NCBI GenBank assembly: GCA_025526995.1
Contig: JAHLKG010000016.1
Location: forward strand, 620,001-684,000
DNA: 64,000 nt
Direction: 5' to 3'
Source of the DNA: Powellomyces hirtus
Taxonomy: Eukaryota; Chytridiomycota; Chytridiomycetes; Spizellomycetales; Powellomycetaceae
Position numbers and translations under genes: made by a program. This document shows positions 45,093 to 58,971 of this stretch, one piece after another; the stretch's first letter is position 1, and each line of letters opens with the position of its first letter. Below the pieces are notes generated by a model that was not told the origin of the DNA, did no database searches, and worked only from the letters and a program-made list of their open reading frames with translations.

Positions 45093-46138
45093 AGCAATGA
45101 GGGGGCAGGCAGGCGGCAAGCCACAACCCCCACCATTTAACCATCTCCCACCCGAACCAAAAAACACACCTGGCTGCCCCTCACGCCAGGCTCTTTTCAG
45201 AGCCACAACAATCCCCCCCGCGGGGGGCGAGACAACCAGACACCCTCCACCTTGGAAAACCCCTAAACTGTACATACATTATAACACAATTACATTTCCG
45301 AGCATCCCCCCTTGCCCCGGGCCGTCTACCCCGTCGCTGTACCTGTAGCTGTAGCTATACCCCCAGCAGATCAAACCCCCCACATCCCCACATCAGCATC
45401 ATCATCAGCCTCATCGCCATCATCCAGTTTTGTAAATCCCCCGCCTCGTGGCCACGCATCGCACCCACGACGTGCGAGGTTGGGCAAAACCCGCGAGGCC
45501 CCCCCCAAAAAAAAAAAAAAAAAAACAAATGAGCCCCTACACCACACCACACTACACCACACTACCTACCCGTACAGCGTATCGTTATCCCCACTCGGGG
45601 CGCCTTGTCTGTTCTGTGCGGCCGCGACAACCCCCTGATATACTATACATGTCCTGTCCTGTCCTGTACCTACCTGTGGGGCAACACACCCGTCAGAGTC
45701 AATCGCGCTCGAGGGTCACGCACGCACTGCGCAGCGCAGTATCAAACGCGCAACCGTAAAAAAAAAAATAAAAAAAAAATAAAAAAAATACGCAAACCCC
45801 AAACCCCATCGTTTGTTTTTGTTTTTTTTTTTTTTTTTTTTTCACAAACACCGCCCCCGCAGCCCGCTTGAATAACACAATAACACAAAAACGGCTAGGG
45901 TCGTCTTTACAGTCCTGAACTGCGTGTGCAGCGTATCAGCTGGGGGAGCGATGGCGCACGCGAAAAATGTGGGTTCTTTCTATTGCGAACACGCGCGCGT
46001 GGACCTGAACAACTACAACAACCACAGCAACAACAATATGCATATAAAACCGGGTGGGGCATCAGAGAGGTTTTCTATTGCGAACGACACGCGCGTGGAA
46101 CCAGGACAATAGCGATAACAACAATTTATGCATATAAA
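45093..46138. other. Homopolymer-rich intergenic region
   Basis: About 1 kb between the 3' ends of MAF1 and the START gene. It has A-rich runs at about 45505-45530 and 45758-45795 and a T run at about 45823-45842. No gene is supported; likely 3' UTR and spacer. Confidence 0.6.
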
Positions 46139-49100
46139 TCAGAGGTTGAACGGCACCTCGGACGCGGCGGCGGCGGCTGCAACCGTCGTCGTGACCGTGT
46201 GGGTAACCGAGACGATCGTGGTTGTGGTCGTGGTGGTGGTTGCGGTGCGGCACACGGGACAGGGTGGACAAAAGACCTGCGGACACGCGGGTGACGCTGC
46301 TGGTGGTGGTGGTGATGGTGGTGGTGGGGGTGGTTGTGCAGTCGGCATTGGGGTAGCTGCGCGGTTGGCCAGATTCGCCGCGGGTGGGTTGGGGCGTGCT
46401 AGCCCCCCGTTGACCCCCGGACCGACGAGAAACAGCTGCAGGGCGTATCCCAGCGCAAAGGCCAGGACGCCACACACGACGAGGAGGGAGAGCGGGTACG
46501 TGGGGCTGCTGGGAGGCGCTCTCAACCGGGTCCAGAACCCCTGTCCGCGGGTATGCGTGGTGGTGGTGGAGGCGGCGGCGGGGGGGAGCCGTTCGGCGGG
46601 CTTGAACAGGGGCGGCGTTTCCATGTCGCGATGGGACGACCCCGGGGGTGTGCGACGCGTCGTCGGCCCCGATATGAGCGATGGACTGTGGTGGTCGGAC
46701 GCCAGAACCGCGCCAGAGGACGACGACCGCCGCTGGGCGAGGCTTGTTCCAAAGGAATGGGCAAGGCCACTCTGGGCGCCGAGATGGGCTTTGGCACCGC
46801 CGGTGGACGTCGTAACCGGCATGCTAGACACTCGCGCACCGTGCTGGTAGTGGAGCGGTAAGGGGGGAAGTGACAGGTCAGATTGGCTGCCCTCCCGTTC
46901 CCAGTTCAGTACCTCCGTTAATGATACCCTACCTTGAGTTCACCAGCAGCATCTGTCCCAGGTCGCCTCCTATTCCAAAGTCCCGCCGTATTGAAGATAC
47001 TAGGCGTAGACTGGCCGGTTGTTTGCGTGACAAACTGTCCCGGACCCGGTGGCAGATGCTGCCCAGGTGGAGCTAGCGAGACCATACTGGAGCGATTTGA
47101 GCTCAGCGACAACCGACTGAAAAAAAAACAAAAAAAAACGCACATCATCAAATCAATGGTGTCCCAATCAAATAAGGGCGTTGTTTGTCAATTCAGAAAA
47201 CCGCCTACCTCATTCTCTTCTTGAGCCGTTCCCGCTGCAGAGCTCTCGAGTCGGCCAGCTGGTACATTACGACCTCGACCCGCTTCCCATTGACAGACAC
47301 CAGGCTGCTGGCATTCTCGCCGCCCACTGCGGCCGACCACAAGCCCGGCACACCCCCACTTTTCGGCGTCGCTGGGGTGATCCGGATAACGCTCGAAAAC
47401 TCGGTTCCTGTGATATCTGACTCTTCCAGCGACGCGTCTCGGCTGATGCCGTGTCGAGGCAAGTACACCTTCAGACTGTGTTTCAAGACCGTGTTCTTTG
47501 ATTTGGCGCGAGATGGAGTAGAAGCCCTCTGCCGCGTCGTCAGCCCGCGGTCGCCTGCGAGTGCTCTACCGTCGGATTCGGCGCCGCTATCTGATCCGGT
47601 GTGGACTGCCCTTGCGCCAGCCGTGCTGGACTGCCCATCCGTGGCAGAGGCAGGGAAATGCGTTGCCGAATGGGTAGGTGGCGGTGGAATTTCAACAAGC
47701 TCTATCCTCAGGTCCAGGCCTTCCCCAAATTTAGTGCCGTTGACACTTTGACTGCTTTCCCACGTTACATCATATCCGAGCCGATATCGTGACATGTCCA
47801 GTATGATGTGCATAAGCAGAACGTCTTCCTCCTCATCCTCATCGGACGACAGCGGTGGGTCAAGCTCGATCTCAAATGGTTCCGTTCCGGGTCGGGTGGT
47901 CGTCGATGAGCCGTGGAGAGCCCGTTTCTTGGCCGCCAGATCTTCCGCATAGATATTGAACTCTGTCACAAAGTAATTCTTGGCATGGTCGAATTCTTGG
48001 CGCAGAACCCGAATATCTCTGCTTTGGACTCCATCGACCTCGGCACCCTCTTCCTCGGGGTCGGTTTTGGTGATCCCCGGCCACGCGACGTAGGGCGGTA
48101 CGCCGTGCTCCTTCAAATACGCTTCGACACGAGCAGGATGTTTCGGGGCATTTCCGACCAAGAATCCATACAGCGATGTCGGAATAGAACCCCCGAGATC
48201 GGCTTGGTAGTAGAAAGTAGCTTTGGTTGATGGAATCGGATGCTGCTGAGCCGTATACGGATCGATAGGCTCCAGGAGCCAGCCTGATAGGAGAAGGTTT
48301 CCACGTACGTTGGTTTCACGGGCAATGCTGGACAGCGCCTCCGAAGACAGCAGGGTCTCTGACACGCTGGACGCGGCAGTGACAATCGTCGGCGGCCCAT
48401 TGTTGGACGAGCTCAAGATCTCATCTTTGCCAATCGCCACCAGGTCCCGGCGGCTCATGGGAAAAAAGCTCTGGAGAGTGATATACGAGACGTCGACTCC
48501 TTCGCCACAGTATTCAAGGCGGCGGCCATTCTCCAAGAGGTCATCCCACATCTTCCGGCAGCCGAATGCCTTGATGACTGCAAACACTTCTTGCGAAGAA
48601 AACCCTTCAATAACCTTCACCCCTTTCATCATGGGAAAGCCGGAAGTGGACACGGTCCGTTTATGCACCGTCAACCCAGAACGGAGGGATGTGACCAGCG
48701 TCCAATTGTCAGAAGTGCTGTTGATTTTCATCATCTTCCCAACGGCTGATTTGGCGGAATGCTTCAGTTCCCTCAGTCGTTCCCCTTCGGAAGCTTTCCG
48801 CGGGGTGCGCGGTGCAGCGCCCTTGACCCCTTTTGAAGAGTCGTCTGCAGGAAGGGACATTGGCCGAGTCGCATCTCTCTCGTTCAACATGACTGCGGAT
48901 GCAGAAAGTCGCCCGGAAGGTGATTCCCAACCTTGACTATGATCAGGTGTGCCGGCTGGCGATTGTGAGCGGGGCGTGGGTATGCTGATGGGCAAAGAGC
49001 CAATCAAAAGATTTGATCCAGAACGACTGAACGAGTCTGGGTCAAAGTCCACGTGGCCTTCATCCACCTCACGAGATACACCATTCACCACAATGCCCTC

Positions 49101-51648
49101 CCCCCTTGCGCCTTTGGAGACCCGCAGCTCAATGTCTGATTGGGAGGCAATGATGCGGATGAGGAGTGCAGAATCCCCGTACGTCTGATTTCTCAGCAGT
49201 TTGACAGACTGAGAAGCCCCGATATCCACATCCCCAGAACACCATTTCTCCAAGTCGATGCGCACATCCAGGGCTTGAAAAGTGCCCATCTTGTGTTCTT
49301 CTGATCGCGGCATGGCGGCTAGTTGGAAAGTCCCGGAACCGTGGTCGTATTCTTTTCGGACGATTCGATATCTTTCGGGGCAGCGGACTATGTATGGCGG
49401 AGCACCAAACTCTTTCACATGAGTGTAGACGGCATTCACTGCGAGCGGCAACTGCGTCGAGACTGCATTGAGGAGAGAAGACGGGATCCATCCTCTGGGA
49501 TTGAATTGCATGATGTGTGTGACTCTAATCTCCCCGTGAGGAAGACACTCAATGTCCCATCCGGCAATGTCCACGTGCGCGCGCACGTTCCCGTTTTTGA
49601 CTCCCGGTAACGCATCGTCGTTCTCCACTGAATTTACGATTGACTGTATTCGTGAATCGTTGTCAGTAATCAAGGTGCTGACTACCGTTGCGTCCCTTGC
49701 ACTGTTTTTCGGCGATGTTGGTCAGCGTCAGCGATGGCAGTTGCACGATTGTGAAGTACCACCGATTTGGCAACGAACCTGACCTTGTTGGCCACACGGC
49801 TTTATTCATCGCGTGCACGAGGAATGATGTTGGACATAGATGTTCAATCAACGTATCATTCTCGAAATTCGCATCCCCTGGGGAGAAGCGTCAGATCTAA
49901 TTGACGAAAGCGCCCCCCCCTTCTGTTCAACAAGCTGCCCTTACATATTTTGCGGACGCCCGCAGTCTGAATAACGGCCAGCACGTCCCACATGAGCCCT
50001 TGACTTCCCGCATACACGCCGACGCCTTTCAAAATCCCAACGGGATGATCCAAGACTTCTTTGTGGAAAATCGCGATGCTCTTTTGCGAGGAGACATGTC
50101 TGAAGGTGGTATCTGACAGCAGACAATTGAACAAATTGAAACCTTTCGCGACTGCAGTTATGAATCGATGCTCATATAGTCGAAGGCTAATTCCGGGTGT
50201 GACAGATGCCTGCATCTTCACGTGTTCTTTGGTAAAGGATATCCCTCCAGAAGGAGTGGATCGTTGTTCATCAATCATGGGTGTATCCCGGATTTCAGCG
50301 GTTAAGGCTGATGCCGAATCCACCGAGTCCAGCAGTCTCCCATTTATCCAAATGCCCGCCTGGTCAGAGACTTCAATTTTCATGGTGAAAACCTCGTGCT
50401 TTCGGTCCATATCAAATACACAGGCGATCTTCAGTCCGTTCTCTACGTCTGGTGTGACTTCAACGAGACTCTCTACATCCGAATCATGTTCCGCTCGATC
50501 TGATTCAAGGTAAATTCGGAGTCCCTTACCCGGCTTCAGCCATCTCTTGCTATCCAGACGGACTTCGACCATTGGGGCAGGGGTCGCGCTTCCCGTTGAA
50601 AAGATCGAAACCGTAGATTCTCCCAACTGGCCAATCTCATCTTCTTCCGGCGGCGGAGGTTCAATTTCCCATTGTAACTCATAAGTCAAGGAGTCATGAT
50701 TGTAGGTTTCATTTCTGATGATTATCGACTGTGCAAAATTCAATAGATACGGCGCGAACCCTTGCTTTCTCAGAATCGCTGAAGCGCCCAGGATTGTCCT
50801 TGGTATCTTGTTGACCGCCAGCAGATCGGCGCCTTCCTTTTCTTCGGTCTTCAGCAAAACAGTCACGCGCAGCCCATCAAAATCAGCTGCCCTCTCAACC
50901 ACAAAGGCAAGTAGATGAAGTTTCGAGCGCTTGCATGGTTGCGCTGCTGTCGTGGCGGCAGGGGATGCGGCTGCCGGTGGGACGGAGGTAGATATGGAAA
51001 CAAAGGTGGTTGAGGTAGCAACGGTCTGTGTGATGACGATAAAGTCATTGGAACTGCATGTGCGTGCCATGAGACATTGACAAGCATTGGCAATAAAATG
51101 GCTCTACTGCACGCCTTACACTGATGTCACTTTGGAAGATGAAGTTCGCAGGTGTTGCAGAGACGTCCGCGCATCGATGCGTTCAATCACCTTGACTTGA
51201 TCAAAGATGCAATCTCCTGAGTTGCACGACTGGACGTTGAGTTGGGGGAGACATCTCTACTAGCACGAGTTTAAGAATGGCAACGAGACTTACTGTTTCC
51301 GCAGGAAGCTTCACCAAGCACGGCCCCAAAATTTCTCGGTTTCAGCGCGATGCCGGTGTTTCCGTCCGGTACGCGAGCGACAATCTTGAAGCAGGTGGAA
51401 GAGGCAGCGCGACGATATACTCTCAACGCTTTTGCGTCGTCGGAGCGGTCAGGAGCGTCATAGGGGCAGGCTTCCCAGTCGGAGGCGGAACTCAGAGACC
51501 GATACTGCTCATGTGCGCGCAAAAGCAGGTCGGGAAACGCGTGGGCTGGAGTTGTGTTGGCGAGAGAGTTGTGGCCGGCGGCCATTGGAAGTGCGCGTAT
51601 CGGTTTGAGAGGGTTAGTGAGTCCTGTATGCTTGTTCGTTGTGTACAT
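46139..51648 (-). CDS. Triple-START-domain, C-terminally membrane-anchored protein
   Basis: Seven exons: 51294-51648, 51120-51216, 49945-51053, 49784-49877, 47209-49701, 46933-47116, 46139-46843. All joins are in frame, giving 1678 residues. START domains form a pocket for sterols or phospholipids. Approximate layout: START 1 at 30-330 (WEACPYDAPDRSD, VRVYRR-like strand, FVVERAADFDGLRV); START 2 at 430-700 (GLMWDVLAVIQTAGVRKIWD, LIEHLCPTSFLVHAMNKAVW, WDIECLPHGEIRVTHIMQFN); a beta-rich segment at 720-830; START 3 at 860-1130 (FGCRKMWDDLLENGR, YITLQSFFPMSRRDLVAIGK). Then a Ser/Pro-rich region and one membrane helix at about 1558-1583 (LLVVCGVLAFALGYALQLFL), followed by a Pro- and Thr-rich tail. 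An inferred role is lipid transfer or sensing at a membrane. The Thr/Ala tail encoded by GGT repeats is low complexity. Confidence 0.87.
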
Positions 51649-51999
51649 CTAACATCGACAGCCACATTCCGTTGTCGTTGCTGTGGTTCGTCTCGCTGTC
51701 CGTTATCGTTGTTGGTGTTGTCGAGGGATTGCACAAAGGGTCAGGGCATTGAGGTCGAGCACGTTCTTGTACTCGCAGGCGCCACGTTCAGAAACGCGTC
51801 ACTTTGTGAACACTTTGGTGACGTTCATGCTTTAGTCGTTTTCTTATCTGTTTCTGGACGGGACGACCGAGTGGAGAAAGGCTGCGGAAACAACTTTCTT
51901 GTCGGACAATCACTGCCACATCGGATGCCCTGGGACTGACACATTGTATAAAAAAAAGCGTCGTCTTCGTTCCTCTCCGTCCCAGTCCGTCGAGCAAGA
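51649..51999. promoter_or_regulatory. Divergent promoter interval, START protein / NAD kinase
   Basis: 351 bp between two opposed start codons. It presumably contains both promoters; no certain motif is seen. Confidence 0.45.
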
Positions 52000-54363
52000 A
52001 TGAGCAGCGAGACGCCACGTACCCTTGCGGGTTCCACCTCCGCCTCCCCCAACACCGCCGGTCCACTGCCCGTGCATAGACCGTTACCAACGCCCCTCGA
52101 TGCGAAATATCGCAAGCACCTCGATGCACAGAGAAGACCGTCCGCATCCTCCCCGGCCGGTAACGCAGCAGGTTCTGCTCGGCCCATGACTCCGACTCAC
52201 CAACTCGCAGAGACGGCAGTTGGTGTGAGAGAAGCGGCAAAATGCATAGGTGAGGGGAGGTAGCGATGAAGCGACATCGGAAGCAGAATGGAGGGGAAAC
52301 GGGAAGGATAGTGGAGTTCTTGCGGAACGTGGCGACGGCATTATCATCTGTCGGGCGATGTGTGCAGTTTCTTGCACGAGCGTGAGCGCGGAAGAGAGAA
52401 GCCGGAAGGAGTGGAATGGAGAAACCCCTGCGGCGGGAAGGGGCTCTCGCTGGGCTTAAGCGAGACCTTTCTTGTCTCTGTTGGCGAGACGCAAGGACCT
52501 GACGCTTTCCACCTCTCTCATACTCACAGACCTTTCCATTCCTGTTCTTCAATACACATTGTAGGTCGCGCATTAGTCAAGTTGGAGCGACCGAGCACGG
52601 TCATGATCGTCGCGAAGGCATTTGACGCAAAGATTGTAAAGTTCACCCGGCAGCTCGCATGCCATCTGATCGATACTCCGCGCGCATCTTGCGGTCTCCC
52701 GGGATTGATAGTGTGCGTTCCATCGTGTTGCGTCCAGCTGGCCACGATTGATTAGCATGATCACTAATTTGTCCGTGGTTCTACAACCAGTTACATTGAT
52801 GCAAAGTTCCGCACCCATCCTGCGTTCAACCTTTCAAATCTGCTGGCGCGATACCCACATTACGAGCCGCGACTTCGGTTCTGGACGCCACAAGTGTGCG
52901 CGACGCAGACTGAACAGCTAGACTTTATCGTTACGCTGGGCGGTGACGGAACCGTCATCTACACATCTTGGCTGTTCCAGACGGCTCAAGTGCCGCCCGT
53001 CATCGCTTTCGACCTCGGCTCTCTAGGGTTTTTGACAAACTTTAACATTGCCGACATTAGAAGCGTCCTGAAGAGAGTGATTGGCTGCAGAGGAGACGGT
53101 GTCCGAGTGAATCTGAGAATGCGATTGAGCTGTACCGTCTGGAAATGGGTCGATGGTCCCGTTGGGGGCGGGGGCACGGGATCCTCGCCCGCCCGCGAGG
53201 GGGACGAAAGTCCTAGCTCTACCGTTGCTTCGGTCCGACGCGCACTCTCGGGTCTCCAGCTCGCAAACATGACAAAACTCCCCGGTTTCTCGTTCGAAGA
53301 GCTGGATCACCTCACCTCTCCGCCCACCCCGAATCCGCGTGTGGGCACCAACGACGAACAGCTCGAAATCGGATCGTTACTGGATGAATTGTCGTCGACG
53401 TTGGCGTCCAAAGCTGATCCGGACGAACTGGATGAAGGAGTGGGACCGAACATAAGTTATAGGCGCGCTGCCTCGTTTCAGAATCTTGACAGCGCTGGCA
53501 CGTCGACGGCGCACGGTGCGTCGCGACAGACAAAACAGGAGCAACCGCTGGACCATCATCACCACCCTGTGGACACATTCCAAATCCTCAACGATCTCGT
53601 TGTGGACCGCGGCCCAAGCGCTTACATGTCGCAACTGGAACTCTATGTCGATGACAGACATCTCACCACCGTGCAAGCTGACGGATTAGTGTTGAGCACG
53701 CCAACGGGATCCACCGCTTATTCTGTATGTACAGTATGTCCCTTTCGCGCGTCGGCTGCGCACGTGACCTCTACACAGCCTTCTTACATGTCGTTCCATC
53801 TTGTCTTTTTCTCACAGCTTTCAGCGGGTGGCTCCTTGGTTCATCCAGAAGTGCCGTCCGTGCTGATAACTCCCATCTGCCCGCATACCCTCTCCTTCCG
53901 GCCCATGCTTCTTCCTGACAGCGTGGTTATCCGCGTCCAAGTGCCGCGCGATTCGCGCACGTCGGCTTACGCTAGTTTCGACGGTCGCCACCGTATCGAA
54001 CTTCAGAAGGGTGATTGCATCACCGTCGAAATGTCGCGCTGGCCAGTGCCACAGGTATGTCGCGACGACCAAGGTGTCGACTGGGTGGCGTCCCTCCGAC
54101 GATGCCTGTACTGGAACGAACGCGCTGCCAGACAGGGCGCCTTTGACGGGATCGGAAAGGGTAACTTGGAGAGTGTAGGGAGAGGATTGGATACGGCGCC
54201 TCAGGACAGTGATGATGACGTTTCGGAAATGATGCATACCAAGGACAGAGCTGCCGTGAATCCCTTGAACGGTGATCTGATACATGATGATGATGAAGTA
54301 CAGTCTATTACATACACTCGCTGCGCTTGTGGCACTGATTGTGGCACTACACGCGTATCATAG
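52000..54363 (+). CDS. NAD kinase
   Basis: Exons 52000-52249, 52565-52712, 52791-53724 and 53818-54363, giving 625 residues. NAD kinase phosphorylates NAD(H) to NADP(H) with ATP. Seen: the catalytic GGDGT motif (FIVTLGGDGTVIYTSWLF), FDLGSLGFLTNF, the NE/D-like substrate region (NDLVVDRGPSAYMSQLELYV), the glycine-rich TPTGSTAYSLSAGGS loop formed across intron 3, and PICPHTLSFRPMLLPD. A low-complexity insert at about residues 240-340 separates the two halves, as in some fungal Utr1-like enzymes. Intron 3 (93 nt) is stop-free and in frame. The gene ends 54 bp from the NADH pyrophosphatase on the opposite strand. Confidence 0.95.
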
Positions 54364-54417
54364 CCCTTTCTCATCTATATATTGTATACCTATATAAGTG
54401 GATGGATCCCTCCTTAC

Positions 54418-55722
<1,305 letters not shown>

Positions 55723-55937
55723 TTTCCGCGTAACATGGAATGTTCGTCACGCATTAATTGCTGACAAACGCTATGTCCACGACAATTTGGCCGATGATAC
55801 GTATTTAGGTCGATTTGGTAAGAGCAATCGAACAAGAATCGCAAGGATATAGGGCGAGATTAGAACAACTCCCAAAAGCAAGGTAAATGACACCACATCT
55901 CTTATTATACAAAGACCAAAGACAGACAGACGACCAT

Positions 55938-56880
55938 TTAAGCCTTGACAGCGTACTTGCGGAGAGGGAAGTGGGTCTCACGCTTTGTTTGCCTGACGGT
56001 CTTGCGGGACTTCTCGTTGGTGGTCAGGCGGCGACGGATGGCGCGGGTCTTCTTCACACGGAGGTCAAGAGGAATGTACTTCTTTCCCTTGTAGAAGATG
56101 CGGAGCTGGTCACGCTGGGTCTGGCTGATGACGGTGTTCACACGGGCAACAGACTTGCGAACATCGTGGCTGGTGATTCAGAAAAACCAGATTAGTATCT
56201 GGAAGAGGTTTTGCCGTCGTTCCTCCAGTCCAACAAATTTCTATAGCGTATGGTCTCTCATCGTCTCTGTGGCGTTATTCCAGTGTGACGATATCTGTCG
56301 TTCCTTTGGTCACCATTCCGCCATTCCAGTTGTCACAGCATCGACATGCAGCCCCATTCCACTCCTCCTCGCCGACCTCTTCCGCGAGGGGCGAGGCCTC
56401 CCTAATGCTCAGTCCAGTACTCCAGCCCAAAAAGCGTCTACTTACATCTTAGCAAGCTTGGAGGCGGCACCACCGGCGACCTTCTGGACGCGCAGGGAGG
56501 CAAGCTCCTGCTTCAGGTCATCCAGCTGCTTCGTCAAGTCAGCCTTAGTCTTGTTGCGGAGCTCGTGGGTCTTCACCTTGACCTAACGAAGGGGAAGGAT
56601 CGAGAAAAGGGGAAATCCGTCAGAACTTCCGTACTGCAAATGGTAATTCGTCCGTCCCCACAATGGCCTAAGTCGACCCCCCACAACTTTCTCTAATCCA
56701 CTATGCTGATATAGTCGTTGTTGATCGTGACGTTGACAATGTCGGGTTCGTAAATTCAACCATCCATCCATCTATCCATCCATCCATCCATCCATCGGTC
56801 GTCTCCTCCAAACTCCCCAGGCTATCGTCTGTCCATCTCCCCGTCGTAGGTTCGAGCTGTATTCGTCGGCTGCTCACCAT
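55938..56880 (-). CDS. RPL35: 60S ribosomal protein L35 (uL29)
   Basis: Three exons: the start codon alone at 56878-56880, then 56446-56582 and 55938-56169. This gives 123 residues, exactly the usual eukaryotic length. uL29 sits at the polypeptide exit of the large ribosomal subunit. Seen: [60 protein letters not shown] and the basic ending. Intron 1 (295 nt) has a GT donor immediately after the ATG and holds CATC repeats. Intron 2 is 276 nt. Long 5' introns and ATG-only first exons are common in ribosomal protein genes. Confidence 0.96.
56757..56800 (-). repeat. (CATC)n repeat in L35 intron 1
   Basis: A run of CATC units with one CTATC variant, within the first intron of the L35 gene. Confidence 0.9.
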
Positions 56881-58971
56881 CTTTAATAATTCTCTCCTCA
56901 AAAATTGAAGAATTGAGTTGCGGGGAGCTCGCCTAATCGCTTCAGCTGCCCGCTCTGCTAGACCCAGCGGGGGAGCCGACAGGAGAGGCCAGTCACGTGC
57001 ATCTGGATAAAGGGACATAGCGTAAGCGCAGACGCGTCTGCTCCGCCTTCGTTCAAAAGTTAGGTTTACGGCAAATCTAAGAATGTGAAGCACCCTATCT
57101 GATCGTTGTAGTACCCGAGAACTCATCTGACGCCGAATCAATGCGTTTTTGTATGCTGTACGACAAGTTGATATTCCACAGAGAATCGATATCTGACTGT
57201 GTCGCAGCTCACCCGCATGCAGTACGAAAGAAACACCGGGGGTTCCTGGAATGCTTAATGTGGTTCACTTTGGCATGTTAATGACTAGATTTGTGATTGT
57301 CGGTGCCCGTCACAGTGACTTGTTGAATCATGTAGGGGCCATACAAACACAACTGTAGTTTTGAATCTCTGATCGGGAGGGTATCGGCATTATGAGGATG
57401 CTCATCCCACAGGACCTAGGCGCAATGAGAGGCGTGACAAGTCTAGACGGAAGAACTATGAATTCATCCCAACCCGTCCTGTTCTTGCCATATGCGATAT
57501 CAAAAGATGTCCCCACATTCTCCAATGCGACCTGGAATTTCGAAAGGTAGTTCTTTGTCCTGACCATCCAAACCTAGACTCTTTTCTTTCTGCTCTCTTC
57601 AAATTGTCGTTTTCCAATTTGCGACGCTTGTCGTCTGGATAGCCTTCGCCCTCCTGTGAGTCGCCTTCTCTTCCTCCGCGGCGCTTGAGTTGAAGGAATT
57701 ATGTACACATTTTCTAATTACTCATTCTAAATGCATACAAATTTCGTATTCCCACGGTCATCATAAACCATACCCGTCGGAATCCCTGGACCCCCATGCG
57801 CACCTATCTACAAGTGTGAAAAGAAAACTTGCCTCCTCATTCTCTATGCCAGATACGCTAACAATTGGGACAAGACCCCCAGTGAATTCAACGCCCAGCA
57901 GGCGGCTATACGCATGTCCGTTGCCACTCCTTTCACTCCATCTCTTGAACTACTGCTAAACGCACCGATGAGACAGCATTTCCGGCTCAGACGTCGCAGA
58001 GTAATTTCAAGAAGAAGAAAGCCAAAAGCGACAAGAAGAAAGACGAAAAGGGGAGCATGAGAAGAAATACAAGTTTTGGTTTGCCACGTCCCACTGTATG
58101 CCCCACACTGAATATGTTCAGCATCTGTACATCGTGAGTGCAAAAAAAGATAAAAGGCAGCAAAGGCAAAAACAGCGGCGACTTTGACGCTCAAACATCA
58201 AGCGATGAGCCTGTTCGCCGATAATGTGCGTTATGTTTGCTCGTTTATTTTGTTTTCGTTGCTATTGTCTGTCTAGGGGGGTGTGAGCATTGTCTTTGTA
58301 TCACATCACCACCCCCGCCCCTCTAACCACTATCTATTCGTCTATTCTAATATTGTCGCCACGTGGACGTTGATCCCAAGCCCGTTACGCTACCTACCGT
58401 AGGTTTAAGTTGAACGCTTGCATATTCGTTTGAATCTAATCTGTGTAGCAATGTATTTATGTAAATATGCAGCAGTGTATATCATTATGACGCAACGTGG
58501 GGGGAGTAATTTACAGGGGGGGAATTATCATAAGGAGAGCGGAGGGGTAAATGTCAAATGCATAGATAGGCCAAAAAACCGGCTGTCTTCTCTTGTCCCT
58601 CGTTTTCATTGGACATGGGTTTCAAAAAGTGAGTTGAGATAGGGTCCAGGATAAGTTAACAAGGAACAGGGATGTTGAGAAGCGATGGCTACTGGCTGTT
58701 CAATAGAGATTGACTTTGACGTCGTGAAGCATTGTAAAGGATTTGCCCGCAATCATGGTTGAGGACGGAACTTTGCCGAGGAGGCAGCCTGGCCCAAATG
58801 TACGATTTTCGTAGTCCTTACAGCAAGTTCGGCGGTGTGCACCGGCACACATCCGAATCTGACTGCTGACCGCGCTCAACTAGACCGGCGTAAGCATGGA
58901 GAAATTAGCTCGCATGCGTCATGCACTCGTCATCCCAACACCGAATTGATGTCCCGACTCGCAAGGGGTTC
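56881..58971. other. Intergenic region, L35 / histidine kinase
   Basis: About 2.1 kb. It includes the L35 promoter at its left and the 3' end of the kinase at its right. One ORF of 116 codons (57844-58194, -) with two hydrophobic stretches lies opposite a purine-rich run; it has no recognisable domain and I do not call it a gene. Confidence 0.5.

Noticed and set aside
46128..46850. 240-codon + strand ORF opposite the START protein tail
   Set aside because: It is caused by GGT/ACC repeats; the - strand frame splices in phase with the START gene and encodes a membrane helix.
57844..58194. 116-codon - strand ORF with two hydrophobic stretches
   Set aside because: No domain, biased composition opposite a purine-rich run, no splice or context support. 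It could still be a small membrane protein.
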